NCBI GenBank assembly: GCA_003013855.2
Contig: PVNU02000868.1
Location: 2,722,501-2,786,500 of the forward strand
Reading direction: 5' to 3'
Source: Liriodendron chinense
Lineage: Eukaryota > Streptophyta > Magnoliopsida > Magnoliales > Magnoliaceae
Length of the DNA: 64,000 nt
This document shows positions 1 to 14,500 of this stretch, piece after piece. The notes beneath the pieces were generated by a model, which was not told where the DNA came from, did no database searches, and saw only the letters and a program-made list of their open reading frames with translations. The stretch's first letter is position 1. Each line of letters starts with the position of its first letter. A program made the position numbers and the translations under genes.

Positions 1-815
1 CACATGAGAAATAATTAAAATAATACACATTATTACCTCTACACGCCATATCAGTCGCAATGAGAGAAGATTTGAGGTGTCGGTGTGGGTCCCACGGAAG
101 AAGGAGCAACGGTCTCAACCGGAGATCGTTTTCTTAGAAGCAAAAGGTGATGGTCCCCTACGTCGTGCCTGGTGGTGGTCCCTTGCGACGACGACGGTGA
201 AGCTTTCTTTTTTTTGAGTAAATGGCTACGAGCCAACGGCCCCACCCTTTATAAACCGAAAACCGTTCGTATGTGGGGCCCATTGGATGGTGGAAGAAGA
301 AATCGAATCCGTTCGTACAAGAAGGATTTTAAACTACTGTATCATCAGAAAATTTGAAGATAAAATTTAGTATGGGTGGACCACACCATTAGAAAAGAAT
401 TTAGAAAGAAGGAGAAACGGCAAGACTTTTGTTGACCACACATCGCCTAAAAATGAATGCAAAAACACTTCCCGTGATTTTCGAAATTAATTCTCTCATA
501 TGAGTGGATCAGATTGGCCATTCGATTGCTAAAATCGTTGATTTTGTGGGCCCCACAATCCCCTTGAAAAAAGCTTCTGCGAAAAGCAACTCGTACGTGA
601 GCAGCTGGTCAGAGGGGCAAAACCGACCACAAACTTTTCAATTTCTCGTGAAAAGGCCAATTTGAAAAGTTTGTATGAGAAATTGAAGTTTTAGTTAAAA
701 TAGCCATACCTCAGGGCTAATATAGTAAAAATCCCCTAGCCAACCCGCGCACGGGAACAACCTTGTATTTGGGGCCGCTTGGGTACTATCCCACTACGGG
801 AACTACCTTGTATTT
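1..815. other. Left-edge intergenic stretch, no gene recognised
   Basis: No open frame here resembles a known family. The stretch holds scattered GTGGGGCCCAC-type phrases (around 275 and 546) typical of the MITE family seen throughout the window. A 43-bp unit (CGGGAACAACCTTGTATTTG and following) is repeated in tandem at about 751-836, just outside and overlapping the palindromic element that follows. It may contain distal promoter of the DUF639 gene, but nothing in it shows this. Confidence 0.5.
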
Positions 816-1370
816 GGGGCCGATTGGGTACTATCCCACCAGGACGTAGGTAGAGACGGACGGTCCTGTCAGGAGATATGTGGGGCCCACTGTGATGTAT
901 ATATTTTATCCACACTGTCCATCTATTTTGACCAATCATTTTAGGCCATGAGACAAAAAAAGAGGCAGATTGAAGGCTCAAGTGGGCCACACCACAGGAA
1001 GCAGTGGTGATTGAAATCTGACTGTTGAAAACTTATTGGGGGACACAGAAGTTTTGGATCAAACTGATATTTATTTTTACCTTTATACATGTCTATGTGA
1101 CCTTATGAACAGTTTGGATGGAAAATAAATATCACGGTGAGGTGCTAAGAAGTTTTCAACGGTAGGAATTCAATCCCCGCTGCTTCCTGTGGTGTGGTCC
1201 ACTTAAATATTCAATATGCCTCATTCTTGAGATCGTGGACTAAAATTATTGTTCAAAATGAATGGACAGTGTGGATAAAACATATATATCATGGTGGACC
1301 CCACAAATCCCCTGACAAGACCGTCCGTCTCTACCTACGTCCTGGTGGGGGTAGTACCAATCCGCGCCCC
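816..1370. mobile_element. Palindromic MITE, GTGGGGCCCAC family
   Basis: The two ends are long inverted repeats. CCACCAGGACGTAGGTAGAG at the left pairs with CTCTACCTACGTCCTGGTGG at the right. The complementarity continues inward through GTGGGGCCCACTGTGATG / CATGGTGGACCCCAC, the two hydrophobic-looking middle blocks and GTGGGCCACACCACAGGAAG / CTTCCTGTGGTGTGG, to a centre near 1090. There is no coding capacity. The same architecture recurs near 44.3, 45.2, 46.3, 56.8 and 57.3 kb. The superfamily is not identified, because a clear TSD was not found here. Confidence 0.75.
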
Positions 1371-1464
1371 GTGTATCCAGGCCAGGGATCAGCTCCGGTT
1401 CACACGTGCGCCGCGTCACACGCGTGGCGCGATCTCGTAAGAAGCGGCTGCGAAAAACCGTCTT

Positions 1465-1490
1465 AGAGAGAGAGAGAGAGAGAGAGAGAG
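1465..1490 (+). repeat. (GA)n microsatellite in the probable 5' UTR of the DUF639 gene
   Basis: About 13 uninterrupted GA units lie 170 bp before the chosen ATG at 1658. GA/CT tracts in 5' UTRs and core promoters are common in plants (GAGA-type elements). Whether this one is transcribed is inferred from position only. Confidence 0.7.
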
Positions 1491-1657
1491 GGGAGAAATC
1501 ATATCGCATACGCCTTTGGCGGGGATTTCTCATTAGATTTCCTCTCTCCATAGCCTCCCTCTGCGCAAGGAGAAAGAGAAGGTTCGTTCCTTCGCTAGTT
1601 CGCTGGCACTATCCTGCATCGAGTGCGCATATCAGCTTAACGTGCACTTACACCCCA

Positions 1658-4600
1658 ATGGAGGGCGGAATCACAGCATTCGGGAATTTCATGCGTCAGA
1701 ACTCCATCAAATCTCTATTCAAAGGGAAGAAGGCGGAGAAGGAAACGGACGACTCTATGAATCCCATACCTCAGCTCTCTCCCATCGCCAATTCTGTCAT
1801 TGCTCGATGTTCCAGGTATTTCATCAATCCAACGGATCAGATTTGACTGACGGTCGAGATCACCTGTCAAGTAATCGATTTCAAAGTACTGATCCCTTCT
1901 CCAAATTCCAATCTTTCCTCTCTTTCTACGAATAGATACTAGGCCGAGCCCATGCAATTTCTCTTTCCAAATTATAATTTCCTATCTGAATAGAATGAGT
2001 GGCCCTTTGGATGCCTGGAAACGCCCCTAAGTTGTAAACACTTTACACCTGAAAAGAATTTCAGGGTCTGTTTAGGTTTTCCAATTACAACGGTAAAAGG
2101 CTGTAAATGGGTAATGATGATTTACCCTTGTAATTGTGTGGTGACATTACTTACATTTGACCGCATTGATGATTTTGCTACAATCACCATAGAAATGGTT
2201 GTTTTATAATGTGAAAAATGTAATGATTACAATTTACTTTACCTACTTCCTTTACAATTGGCTTTTGACTCTCCATTTAGGAGCCATAATTCCTGTTTAA
2301 ACAAACACCTGGAAATGATAATGATGACTCATTTACTTTGTATTTCATAGGAAATTGGAAAACCAAACAGGCTCTCAAGTGTAAACTGTTTACATGTTAT
2401 TCTGTTTGGCTTTTAAGTGGTAATCTATTTACAGGCAAACTGATGCAGGGAGGACATGGTAAGGTCAATCACAGTCTCCCTCACCGGATAAATACCTTGA
2501 ATTCACAAGGCTTCCGGAAATCTCAACCGGACTTCCTCGAGAACCACGAGGGAAAAGATTAAAAACAGAAATAATTCCTAAGAAATTTGTAATTAATTGA
2601 TTGATCCTAAAAAACAGAATTATAAATCACCCTAGGATGAAGTTTTAGAGTTAAACTCCAACTCAAACACCCTAAAAACATAACTTACTATAAATAGTAA
2701 ATTTACTATTATAGAAGACTTCTATTCCTACTAGACTTCGTGGTTTTCGGCCAAAAATAGTAAGTGTCCAATCCGGCCCAACCATCTTATTCTACTAACT
2801 TTTCTAACCCTTTTCGTGTTGGGCACAACTTCTACAACTCAACGGATCAAAAGTTATATTCGATCTAAAACTTACTATTTATAGTTAAAACAAAATAAAA
2901 CTAGGCTTATGACCGTCGATCTGATCGAATCTCACAAATCTGGCTTGGGTAACCCAGTGTAGCGGGGTTGGGTGGCTTAAGTAGCTCGAGCTACCCCAAA
3001 ATCATATATTATACACCCCATACCTCATCTCGGATTGTGAGATGTGACTATTTTATGGTCCTAACAACCCAGATCCCTTCCGTCTTCGATCAGGCTTCCT
3101 CTGGTCCATCTTGGCCATGAAAATGTCTACGGTCTGCTCTACATCATAAACAGATTATGTGTTTGACTAATTTGTGAAGTGTTTACAATGTATAAAGCAT
3201 ATTCACACCACATGAAGTGTGGGGTGGTAAATCCCACAAAAATCGACAAATCACATAAAAATGACTTTATTTTTTTTTGGGGGGGGGGCCCTAAGAGAGC
3301 ATCAAAGCATGCATGCATTGGATGGATTGGATGTCCTCCACCCATCATAGTGGGCCCCAAAATGCAATTTGGAAGTTTCTAGTTGTGGACTCTTTTCCTT
3401 CCCTCTCATGTGGTTTATTGGATGATCGATCGAGCTGTTATTTTTTATTTTTTATTTTATTTTTGAGGCCATATGAGAACATCAAGGGAAGCACATGATG
3501 GACAAATTGGATGTATAGTACACGTTACGGTGGGCCCCACACATCACGAATATATTAACCATTGTGCTCTATTATGTATAATATTTTTTTAGTTGTAAAG
3601 ACTTTACCTGTAAATTACAGCTAAAAGTCGTAATGTGTTTATTAGGAAACGGTAATTCAAAGCAATTCCCTGGATCCAACGATAGCGGAAGATGGGGGCT
3701 CAGTTGTTGGATCTTTCCGGATGCGTCTCACATCGCCGGAAGAGAGTTACACGGCTTTCATTGGCGTAAGAAGATGTCTAGAGGAACACTTTCCTTCAAA
3801 CGAGATCCACATTGGAAGTCGTGTGATAGTGATTGATTCCTCTCGCAATACCTCTTAGCACTCTACAGAATCTCGAGCATGAATCTGTAGAGTGCAAAGA
3901 GGCATTGTGAGAGCGAAGTCTAATTCCATCACTACCACATGATTTACAGTGTGGATCTCATTTGAAGGAAAGTGCTCTTCTAAACCTCTTCTTACGCTAG
4001 TGAAAGCGGTGTAACTCTCTTCCGACGATGTGAGACGCATCTGGAAAGATCCAACAATCGATCCTCCATCTTCCATTGCCGTTGGATCCAGGGAATTGCT
4101 TTGAATTACCATTTCTTAACAGTGTTTACAGCCTGTAAAGCCTTTATAGGCAAATGCAGGTATCCAAACAACCCCTATAAACCGAATATCTGTAATCTCT
4201 TCACAACTTAAGGGTTTTACAGGCATCCAAATGACCCATGAGAGAAGGAATCTGGTTTTTTCTTTTATGTAGAAAGATTAGGGTTAGGGTTTTTTCAAGA
4301 TGCACTTGTGGTTAAAGGGTTGTTTGGATGCTTATAAGTTTTCAAGTTGTACATGCTGTCTGTTTGATGTATGCCCTAAGCCACTTAGGGCCTTTTTGCA
4401 TAACGAATTATGACAATATTGTAATGTAGAAGTGTCATCATTATGATTTTACAACGTTTTATATAGACATGTAATTCGGCGGTCAAATGCAAATGTAATA
4501 GGAGATAGGTAAAGGAATTTGTAATCATCCCTAATTTACAATACATTGTAGTAGAAATCTCTTATCCAAACACATGAATCAATGTATTTTTCTTGTTGTT

Positions 4601-5431
4601 TTGATATCTTAGTAATGTAAAAGCATCATCATTATGATTTTACCAAGCTTATCCAAACACGGGATTTTTTTTGTCAAATTACCTGTTGACTAGGAGATAA
4701 GTATTGTAATTTGCAATCATTGTACCTTTACAATTCATTACAGTTGTAATTCGCTATCCAAAGAAGCCCTTAAAGATTAGTAGTTTTTGTGTTTGGGTAA
4801 CTTGTAAGTGACATTCGAGTAAGTAGTTGTGTATTCACACAAAACAAAGCTTAGAGTAGAGAATTGCTCTAAACTTTTCAAATGATATAAAAAAGCTTGG
4901 CATAAGATACGCTATTGGTTGAGCCCAACAAGATGAATCTTTGAGTTGATTCTTAGGCTAAACCAATCATTAGGTGGCCGACGAAAGTGGGCCCACAGGT
5001 TCAAAATACTACATAATATAAACAAGGAAAATAGTAATAATATCAATAAAAAAAATCCAAACTTTGGTCAAATGTGCATCTATATTGGGACCAACATGCT
5101 GAGATGATCCTATAATCGAAGCTGTCCATGTTCACCAGATGCCATGATTCTGAGCATCAATATGCATCAATGAATATACAACCTTGACATGAAAATTTCC
5201 AATATGACACACCCAAACTCCAAAAATCAAAGGTTATGACCATCACTGGAGCTATATTGAAATATTCATAGGGCACACCGTTGAATGTTGATGTATGTGT
5301 TATATGTGTGTTGTCCACCTTTTTTGCCAGCTAATGTTAGGGCATGAGCCCAAATAGGAGGTAGATCCAAATCTCAAGTGGACCACACCACATTATACAG
5401 CTTGGGGGGGGTTGCTATGGTTTGTAGTAGC

Positions 5432-5500
<69 letters not shown>

Positions 5501-8500
5501 TGTGGGGTGTGCGCACGTAACAATGAAGAGAAGAGAGAATGAAGAGGTGCGGTTGCTTTTGTGCTTGATTGAGGTCGTAAGTATATCGGCAAGCCACCAT
5601 TGCCACTAGATTAGGCAACTGACTATGCTCGTCTTCCCATTGAGTGCTTGACTTGAGCAGGTGTCCGAATTTCTTGCTGCAGCTCCTCGATTCGGTCGTT
5701 GTGTAATTGTTTTATTTGATTTGCAATAACCCAAATATAATGTGTCATGCTATTCGCATGCACCCATCAATGGTATCAAAGCGGTGATCGATACGATTCC
5801 AATGAGAGGAAACACTAAAATGATTTTTGTTATGGCATTTCATTGCGCCATGCAAATTACACCAAACAGGAATACGTAGTAGGCAATGCATTTATAATCA
5901 TTATGACATGCGTGTGCCATTGCGGGACACTGGCCTACAACAGCGTAACACTTGTATGTTGTAAACAATATAAATTTACTATGCATCACATTAGCATTTG
6001 GATATGGCCTATAATTTTAATGACTATTGCAATGGAGGGATTCCTTTATTGTCCTTTCAACTTTGATTGCTTCTCATATAGCCATAGGTGAGGGTAGTGT
6101 ATGGTGCCCCCTTTGTCGAAGAGCTTTGACAGATGAGGAGGCCACGGACTTAGCACTATTTTTGGAAAGTCTCCAGAATATTCATCCTCCTTCGACTCTT
6201 GAAGACTGCTTGATATGGAAGACTACAAGATACTTAGGGAGCCATTGACTTCAATTTCTTTAGAATTCTTTCATGCATTTTGGTTCTGTGGGGCACCCCC
6301 TAAGGTGGCATCTTTTGCTATAGCTAGTAAGTCGAAAAGAATTCTGTTGATCATGGGAAGTGATACTGTGGCAATCCAAGAGAGACGTTGTAGAATGGGT
6401 TTCTGCTTTATCTGGGGATTTTGATGTAAATGCCTATGAAATTTCATCTATGTTTGGGCTATGAGTCTAGGCTGTAATTTCTTTGCTTCTAGGTGTATTT
6501 TTCTGCTTTGATATTTGTTGAAGTGGATTATCAATAAAAACAACTACTACTATCCTTTAAAAAGAAAAAGATTGCTTCTACTACACTCAATCAAGTAAGG
6601 GCCAGACTGATAATGACCTTATTGTCACCGTGTCAATTGGTTTGAGTGATGCTATTTTGGACCATTGATGATGATCGCACATAAATAAAATTAAAATTAA
6701 GTGTTTTGGATATGTTTCCTGATCGACTAATATAGTACCCTTTCCTACTTGATGTAGACAAGCAATGGCATCTGAATTAGGATTTTACTAGCGTAGGTTT
6801 GTTAGGATTCTACTGGACGAAGAAAATGTATTGTACACACTATAAACCATTAGAAGAAAAATGTAAATAGAAAATGAAGATGTTCCAATAAGTAGTCTAA
6901 AGCTTGCACAACAGAAATATAAGAAATGAAAGAAAAATAAAAAAAACTGCTAGAAATGTTCTTTTTAGCTCCATGCACAGAGAACTGACCCCCACATGAA
7001 ATTTGTGAACTTGCCAAGGAAATGTGGCATGCCCTAATTGAGTCTTACACTAAAATATCGAATGCGAAAATCACAACAATGCAGATGAATTTGATGTATA
7101 TAGAATGTGAATTGGATGCTGCATTAAGGACCATATTAGGAAGATGGAACCAATGTTGTCAATGGCGATCGCATAATTGCATAATGCCATGCATATGGCA
7201 TGTGTGATGGTCGCATATGCCATATGCAATGGTATGCGGTTGCATATGCCATAATGCGATCTCATAATGGCAGATGCGATCGCACAGGCTCCAATGGTAA
7301 AAAATATGATTTCCGGTTGTCGGTTGCCTATAAAAAGGCACTCCTCCCCTTCTCCATTTGCAACATATCTTCCCCAAAGCTCTCATACACTCTCTTGCTC
7401 TCATTCTAAGTCATTTGAAAGTCCTCCATTCTCTCTTTATCTCTTTCATAATCTCTCTTAGTCTCTTTCATAAAAGGCTCAGTCGGTTCTTCAGTTCGAC
7501 CTAAAACCCAAATGCACATTGAGTGGAGTCGAGTTTTCATGTTTTTGAACTATGGTGCAAATTATAGCTTGTGCAGACTATGGCCCCCATAGCTGCTGAA
7601 ATAGGGGGCCACACACAACACAAATCCCCATTGCTTTTTAGGTGGGGGCTACATCTTCTGCTACTATCAATGGAATGCTGTAGTTCTTGCTGACTGCTTG
7701 TCTTTATTAGTTTAATCTGCATGGTTTTCCTTTTCCTAATATGATGAATGATCTTCTGTGGTTTTTGATTTGTGTTATACCTTTCCAATACTATGCCCAT
7801 CTTTCATAGCACGTCTGTTTCATGCAATTACAGGATTCTTCAACTCAAAACAGAAGATTTGAAGCATCAGTTTGAGACTGAGTTACCTGACCACTTTAAG
7901 GAACCTTCTACCTATGCTAGGAACCTGTTAGAGTATGGTGCATACAAAGCAATAAATATTGTTATACAGCGCCCAGACCATTTGGCTGATAAAGAATTCC
8001 GCCGCTTAACGTTTGATATGATGCTAGCATGGGAGGACCCTGGCACCGAGAGTGTATCCCTACACAAAGTGAGACACCTGCTCGTTGTTACAAATGGATA
8101 TTTGTAAGAAACTCTGGAATTTTCTTTCCACTTCTATTGGCTTACTAGTACAATACCTCATATTAGAACGAGAGAACAGCTCCGTTTATCATGCTACGAA
8201 CTAGTCTTGTTTTGTGCCACTTCAATATGAATGTGGCTATCGTTGGTGAATCCAGATTGGCCATCTTATAGACCTTTATGAAGATACCTACAATAGGAAA
8301 CCACACGGATTGGTCAATCCTAGCCGTCCCTCAATGTAAATGTCAACCTCTTAATCACCCACATTCTAGGGAAAAAGGTCAATTAACCAGAAAGCTAGGA
8401 TCTTCAAATTGATGTGGTTTTTGTACTGGAGGACATCTACTGTCAGGTCCAGCAGATGGACAGTCAGGATTCATCAATTAGCGGCTATGTTTGTGCTTAC

Positions 8501-11500
8501 TGGCAATGAACCGTGACTAGTTCGTGGAGATGAACACTTTAAAGCCTATATGTCTGATCATTGGTAAGCAATGTCCCATGCTTATGTTTACCGAGGAGGA
8601 TATTTTTTGTTAGCAAGAGGAAAAGGCAATGGAGGTTTTTTTTTTTATTTTTACCCTTGCTTTTTGGGCTTGACAAGGCATCCACTCTTTTGGTCTTAGC
8701 AGACTGCTTCTAGTAGTAATCCAGAAATTGCGGATGAGGAAGGGGGATCACTATTTTATACGAATTCCACAAGCATGGCTATTCAGGCGGGTCACTGTTT
8801 CAGAACTTGTCTTTCCTTCTGTGTAAATGGCACCACTCTACTGCCAATGGTCAATGGTGTTATTGTGTGGATGCAAGTTGTATATTTTCTCATTCTTTTG
8901 CTCTTCATCAGGTCGATGATAAGAAAACTGTTGGACCAGAGGCTTTTGCACGAATTGCTCCTGCTTGTCCTGCTGTGGCAGATATAATTACTGTTCACAA
9001 TCTTTTTTATATGCTTACGAGTGCTTCAGGTGGCCGGCTCCATTTTCTCATATACGAAAAGTACCTCGGAAGCCTTAAAAAGTATGCTTCTAATTTCTTG
9101 AGCTGTACAAATTATGCAAAATTTGGAAGTTTCTTGGCTGTAAAATGGATCAGACAGCACGAGAAATGAATGGTGTACCATGCATAGTAACCTGTAACAA
9201 GTTCACTGCTATCATCTATTATCTTTCTTTAAGTTTTTTATGAATCAAAACAACAAAGAATATGCTATTTAGATGTTTTTTGCCCCTCACACATGTTGAC
9301 CTGTTGGGGCACTTGGAGCCTCTTGTAGGTCTTGTTTGCAACGAGGGACAATATAGCATGCCTCTGGTGTTAGTCACTTGTTATTAACAGAAAATGAATT
9401 CATCTTTATGTAAAAGCTTGGAGTGTCAAAAACATGTTCCAACAAAAAAAAAAAGGGTTTGAAAATGTACCAGTCTCTTGATGGTTCGTTTCTTCCTCTC
9501 AAAACATGCCATGGAGTGGAGGAAAAAGGTTCCTTCAATCTGGAATTGGTAGTTAATGCCCTGAGGTCTCTAAGATCGACAACAACGAAAAAGAGAAGAA
9601 GAAGAAGAAGAAGAAGAAAAAGAAAAGAAAAGAAAAACAAGAAGCTACATTTCAATATTGTGCTCAGTAAACCAAAGCAATCCTCTAGCTTGCAACTACG
9701 AGGCAAAACCCATTTAGTTTTGAAATTAATGCAGATCCTCTAGCCACAGTAGGTTAGAAATTAGAATATGATTAGTCAAACTTGTTTCTTGTTTTAGTAA
9801 AAGTTCTCATTTAATAAAGGTTCAGTGATGGAGCTTTCCATATCTGATTAAAAGCCCATTGGAAAGGTAATGTTGGACATTATTCCCCTCCTGAAGTTCA
9901 TATTCTTCTTCTTTATCTTGAGGCCAAAAAGTGATAGGAGCATGGTATCAAAGAATGATTACATAGCGGCCATACGGTAACAATGAGACCCGTTACATGA
10001 TATGGGCCTGTAACACGCGTTTTGAAAAAAATGGCCCATAATGGGCTTCTAACGAGCCGATATGGGGCCCATACATTTTCTTCCTTTAAAAAAAGTTTTA
10101 CTGTTATAGGTCTATAACATCAGTCACGGCACGTACTTTAATGTTGTTGAGAAACCACACACCTTTCCCTTCTATGTGCAAATCAATGGTATTAACAATA
10201 TAAAAGGATTTAGTGGATAAAAATCACTTCTAACACGAACAAGCAAATCATCAAACATGTGGGATGCAACTGCAAGAGATCACACCGAGATTTTTTTACG
10301 TGGAAAACCCTCCAATGTGAAAGGACAAACCATGGAACCTAGTCTGACACAAATCCACTATAACAGAAACATGGAAGTAAAATCATCAAGTGACCTCTCT
10401 TGAATACCCAAACTACTTCATCCAAAGGTGGATTACAAGCAACAATGAAAGAAAGTAATTTCTCACCAACTAGGGATTGTAGAAAACCCCTAACATAACC
10501 CTTGGAGAAGACAATCGAAGAAACCAATGTCATGGATGGACCCCCACAAATCTGGATGCGAAGATTTCGGTGGTAGAAGGCTCTTGATCTTCTTCTTCTA
10601 CAAAACTTCCCTTTCTCTTCTCTTTTTCCTCTTTTTCTCCAAGAAAGAAAAACCCCAATGTTGTTACAAAACTCTCTCTAGGCAAAAGCCCCCTTTTCTC
10701 CTTTTCCTTTGCTTGGCCAAAAAACAAAAATACTTCCCACACATGTGGCAATAAAAGGCTACTTAAGTCCACACATGTGGATCCCACCTCCACAAGAGGA
10801 GGGACCCCCAATAAATGTGCCATAAGGCTGACTGTTACGGCCATTGTTACCGTTATTGAATACCTTGGTCATAGCTACAACTTACAAGGACTTACGTGAA
10901 TGCTATAAGTTGGGCCTAGGAAGGTCATGATGAACCATGGAAACCCTCCTATGTGTTTGATGGAACCTGCCTTGTTGCTCTAGGTTCTATATTTTATTTA
11001 CCCACATCAAAAGGGGAGCAATGCCATGTCCGATGATTTAGCTAAAGGTGGCTTGTTCCACCCTTTATACTGGAAACTCGTTGTCATTGACTTGATATAT
11101 CATTCTGGTTTCCTAAATTGCATATTTCTTAGAAGGAAGAAAGGATCCTGCTTATTTTTTGCCACCAGTTTTCCTTTCCTTACTTTTTTCCCATTTTTTG
11201 GTACTAATTTCTTAATCCAAAGCTAAATCTCATTTTCCTACCTTCGATTAAAGATATGATTACACACTAGCAACCATGGGTTGTTACTTGGACGGTTATT
11301 TTTATGCTCTATGCATGTTGCACTAGTATGTGATCATGGCATGTTTAGCTGTGTAGATTAATTTGACTTATATGACGAAACCCTTACATGGTCGAGCAAT
11401 CTACATCGTGAGTATTAGTTGGCTTCGTTAGTTATTTCCTGAACTGCTTCTATTAGAAGCAATAACTGGTGTTTCACTTGGTAAAATGATGTTTCTGTAA

Positions 11501-14500
11501 AAATAGCTCAGATGCAAGTGGAAAAGGCCATGCTTGGGGTTGACTGCATGAATTTATCAAAAATCCTGGACCAGTCTTTTATGGCCATGTGCATGACTTC
11601 CAACTAATGGGTGCTCTCTCTTGTAGGGTGATTAAAACTGCCAAAAGTGCATCAGGGAGGGCTACAGCTTCAAATCTTCAACTCTCCAAGGGAGAAATTG
11701 TATTGGATGTTGATGGCACAATTCCCACTCAAACAGTTCTTCAACACATAGGCATATCTGCATGGCCTGGTGAGGCATATCTAGTCCAAAACCAATGAGT
11801 TTCTGTATGCATGTGCTATATCTTCTGGGAGTCTGGGAGAAAGCTTTGATGATGACAGCGCATGTGCTTTATGTGGATTGAATGTTTACCCATGTTTACT
11901 CAGTCGTATAAAGTGTCCTTCCTTTCGTTAGTTTTAAGAAATCCTATTTGTGGCAGGACGCTTGACACTGACCAACCACGCTCTTTACTTCGAGTCATTT
12001 GGAGTTGGTTTATATGATAAAGCAGTTGTATACGATTTGGCAATGGACTTGAAGCAGGTTGTGAAGCCTGAATTGACTGGACCTCTGGGGGCTCGTCTCT
12101 TTGACAAGGCCATGATGTATAAGTCAACATCGGTGTACGTTTCTGCTGCTAATGATGACTATAGCATATTTTGTTCTTTCCTGTCATAGGGACTTCGTGT
12201 CTTGGTAGATCTAACAGTCCTTGGAATACAAACCTAACTTCACTCTTTTACAGAGCAGAGCCGGTATATTTGGAGTTCCCTGAATTCAAAGGCCATTCAC
12301 GCCGTGACTACTGGTTGGCAATTACTAGTGAGGTCTTGCATGTACATAGATTCATTAGAAAATTCAACCTCAAAGAAATTCAACAAGCCGAGGCACTCTC
12401 GAGGGCCACTTTAGGCATCTTGCGCTATCGTGCTGTGAAAGAAGCTTTCCATATCTTGCCTTCTCATTTTAAGACTTTACTTGCTTTTGACTTGGCTGAA
12501 AAACTTCCTGGGGGAGATACAATCTTGGAAAATCTATCAAGTCGCTTGGAGCTTTTGTCTACCCAATCCAAAAGTAGTGATGTTTCTGTTGGGACTTCAA
12601 ACAATGCAAGATTGCCGACTGTTTTGTCCCCATTTTCAGTAATGACACTTTCTACACTTGGCTTTGTGCTTCCGAAAGAGGTAGATTTTCCTGAAGAATC
12701 AGTACTCAAAGTTGGAGATGTTTGTGTTGGTGAGATAAATCCTCTGGAAATGGCTGTTAAAGAGTCAAATTTTGACTCTAGCAAAGCTGAGGCAGCACAA
12801 GCGACTGTGGACCAGGTGAAAGTGGAGGGAATTGATACAAACGTGGCTGTTATGAAGGTATAGTGTAAATTTTTGTCTTACTGGTTTATGCTTCCTCGGT
12901 TACACCTCTGATCAAGAAAAATCAACAAAGCATTCTCTGTGTACCCTTCGTAAGACTGGATGTCTGTTCTTAAAACTGGCAAGTAATGTGAATTAACCCT
13001 GTGGCTTGAGAAATTCCTGAATCCGAACCTGGAAGCTGAAATGGATGAGATATCCAGTAACTGGTCTTTTTTAATCTGGAACCTCTTTATATGAAGAATT
13101 CATGGAGCCTCTTAGAATGACGAAAAAGATCCTAGACAACCTTCAAAATTATATAATGTAAACCAGCAAACATGCAAAATTTCCAAAATATTACCAAATT
13201 ACCCACTTAAATAGTCACATTGTAGGACACTAGACTTGAACAAATCAAGCATGACTGCGCCAATAGTATGATAATCATCACAGGCTTTTAAATGCTTGTT
13301 GCTTAAACAACAAGTATGGAAATGCATATTCAGTAATATGTGGTGTCATTTTGCAATAAAATCTTAACAAAATGGAAAAGGGGAAGGATTGGATGGGAAC
13401 ATGCCCTGATTAGTGTTGCATGTCCCCACTCTTAGTCTGTATAGGTACAATAATTCAGGGAGAATCAACCAAGGCTGTAGAAATTGATTCATTGATGATG
13501 CCAACATCTGCTACGTAATTATTTCAAACAAGCTTTTTCTTTGCATAGCATACCAAAACTAACACCCAATTAAGGGCTACTTAAGGGCCAGCATTATTAA
13601 ACATAGAAAATGTCAGGGTAGGTTTTGGTAGGAGTTTAACTGCATTTGTTTTGCTATTTTGATTGCATGGATTCCTTTTGAATCCTAAATGGTGATTTTA
13701 ATTCTAGATCAGCAGTTGAAAAAAAGAAAAGAAAAGTTGATGCTTCCAAATATACTCAGTGGATTCCATGTTCACCCCCAAAAGTTTGTTGCATTTTGCT
13801 TTTTTGGCAGGAATTACTTTTCCCAGTGGTCGAATCAGTCAAAAGACTTCAGTTTTTGGCCTCATGGGAAGACCCTCTGAAATCAACAATATCTTTGGTG
13901 TTGATCTGCTATACAATTTACAGGTATTTTTATAACTTTGACTAATTAAGTAAATCAAAATGTCTGCTTGGCACCATATTTGGATGTATTTCTCTTCATC
14001 TATCCATTGCATTATACATAAGGCACTAATTCCCAAGTTGGGCTCATTTCTGAGAGTGTCTCTTAGATGTGTGTTCATTTCATTTTCATGGCTATTTGTG
14101 AGAGATTTGGCATGTCCCATCAAAACCCATTGAAACATTACTGATTTCTGTGGCATGCATTGAGATAAATTTTGTATTCACTGCATGAAATGCTACTTTG
14201 TTTTGTGACGTGAATTGATATGCCTGTGACCTCATGTACCAATATTACTTGGTTTTGCATTTGCTGCCCCTGTTTCTCAATCACTTGCTTGTACTTTTAC
14301 AGATACATTCATCTGTATTTGTGTGCAATCACATTCGTGAACAATCAGATCAATCTCTTCTAACCTAGATAATTTAGACAAAGACACATGTTGGTGCTGC
14401 ACACAAACAGTAGGTGGAAAGCCTGGCACATTTAATTGCCTTTTCAGTCATTTGATAGTATTGGAAGATTTTGCATTACATGAATGCTGTTGTTTCATAT

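Larger units (their letters stand above)
2000..4237. mobile_element. 2.2 kb non-autonomous foldback element in DUF639 intron 1
   Basis: Terminal inverted repeats start TGGCCCTTTGGATGCC at 2000 and, read from the right end, GGGTCATTTGGATGCC. Both continue into AAGTTGT blocks (CCCCTAAGTTGTAAA versus CCCTTAAGTTGTGAA). ATGAG flanks both ends (1995-1999 and 4238-4242) as a possible 5-bp TSD. No transposase is encoded. It carries a smaller MITE (2064-2374) and a large central hairpin (3651-4111). The stretch 2380-3600 has no gene and no further structure that I can name. The superfamily is uncertain. Confidence 0.6.

Noticed and set aside
4272..4292. TTAGGGTTAGGG, resembling a plant telomere repeat
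   Set aside because: Only about two imperfect TTTAGGG units, too few for an interstitial telomere tract.
5374..5618. Open frames on both strands through the GA repeat (poly-Arg/Glu and poly-Ser/Leu)
   Set aside because: Any dinucleotide repeat opens several frames. There is no family resemblance, and the region is intronic.
9423..9743. A 106-codon frame rich in Arg/Lys
   Set aside because: Driven by the (GAA)n-type tract inside DUF639 intron 3.
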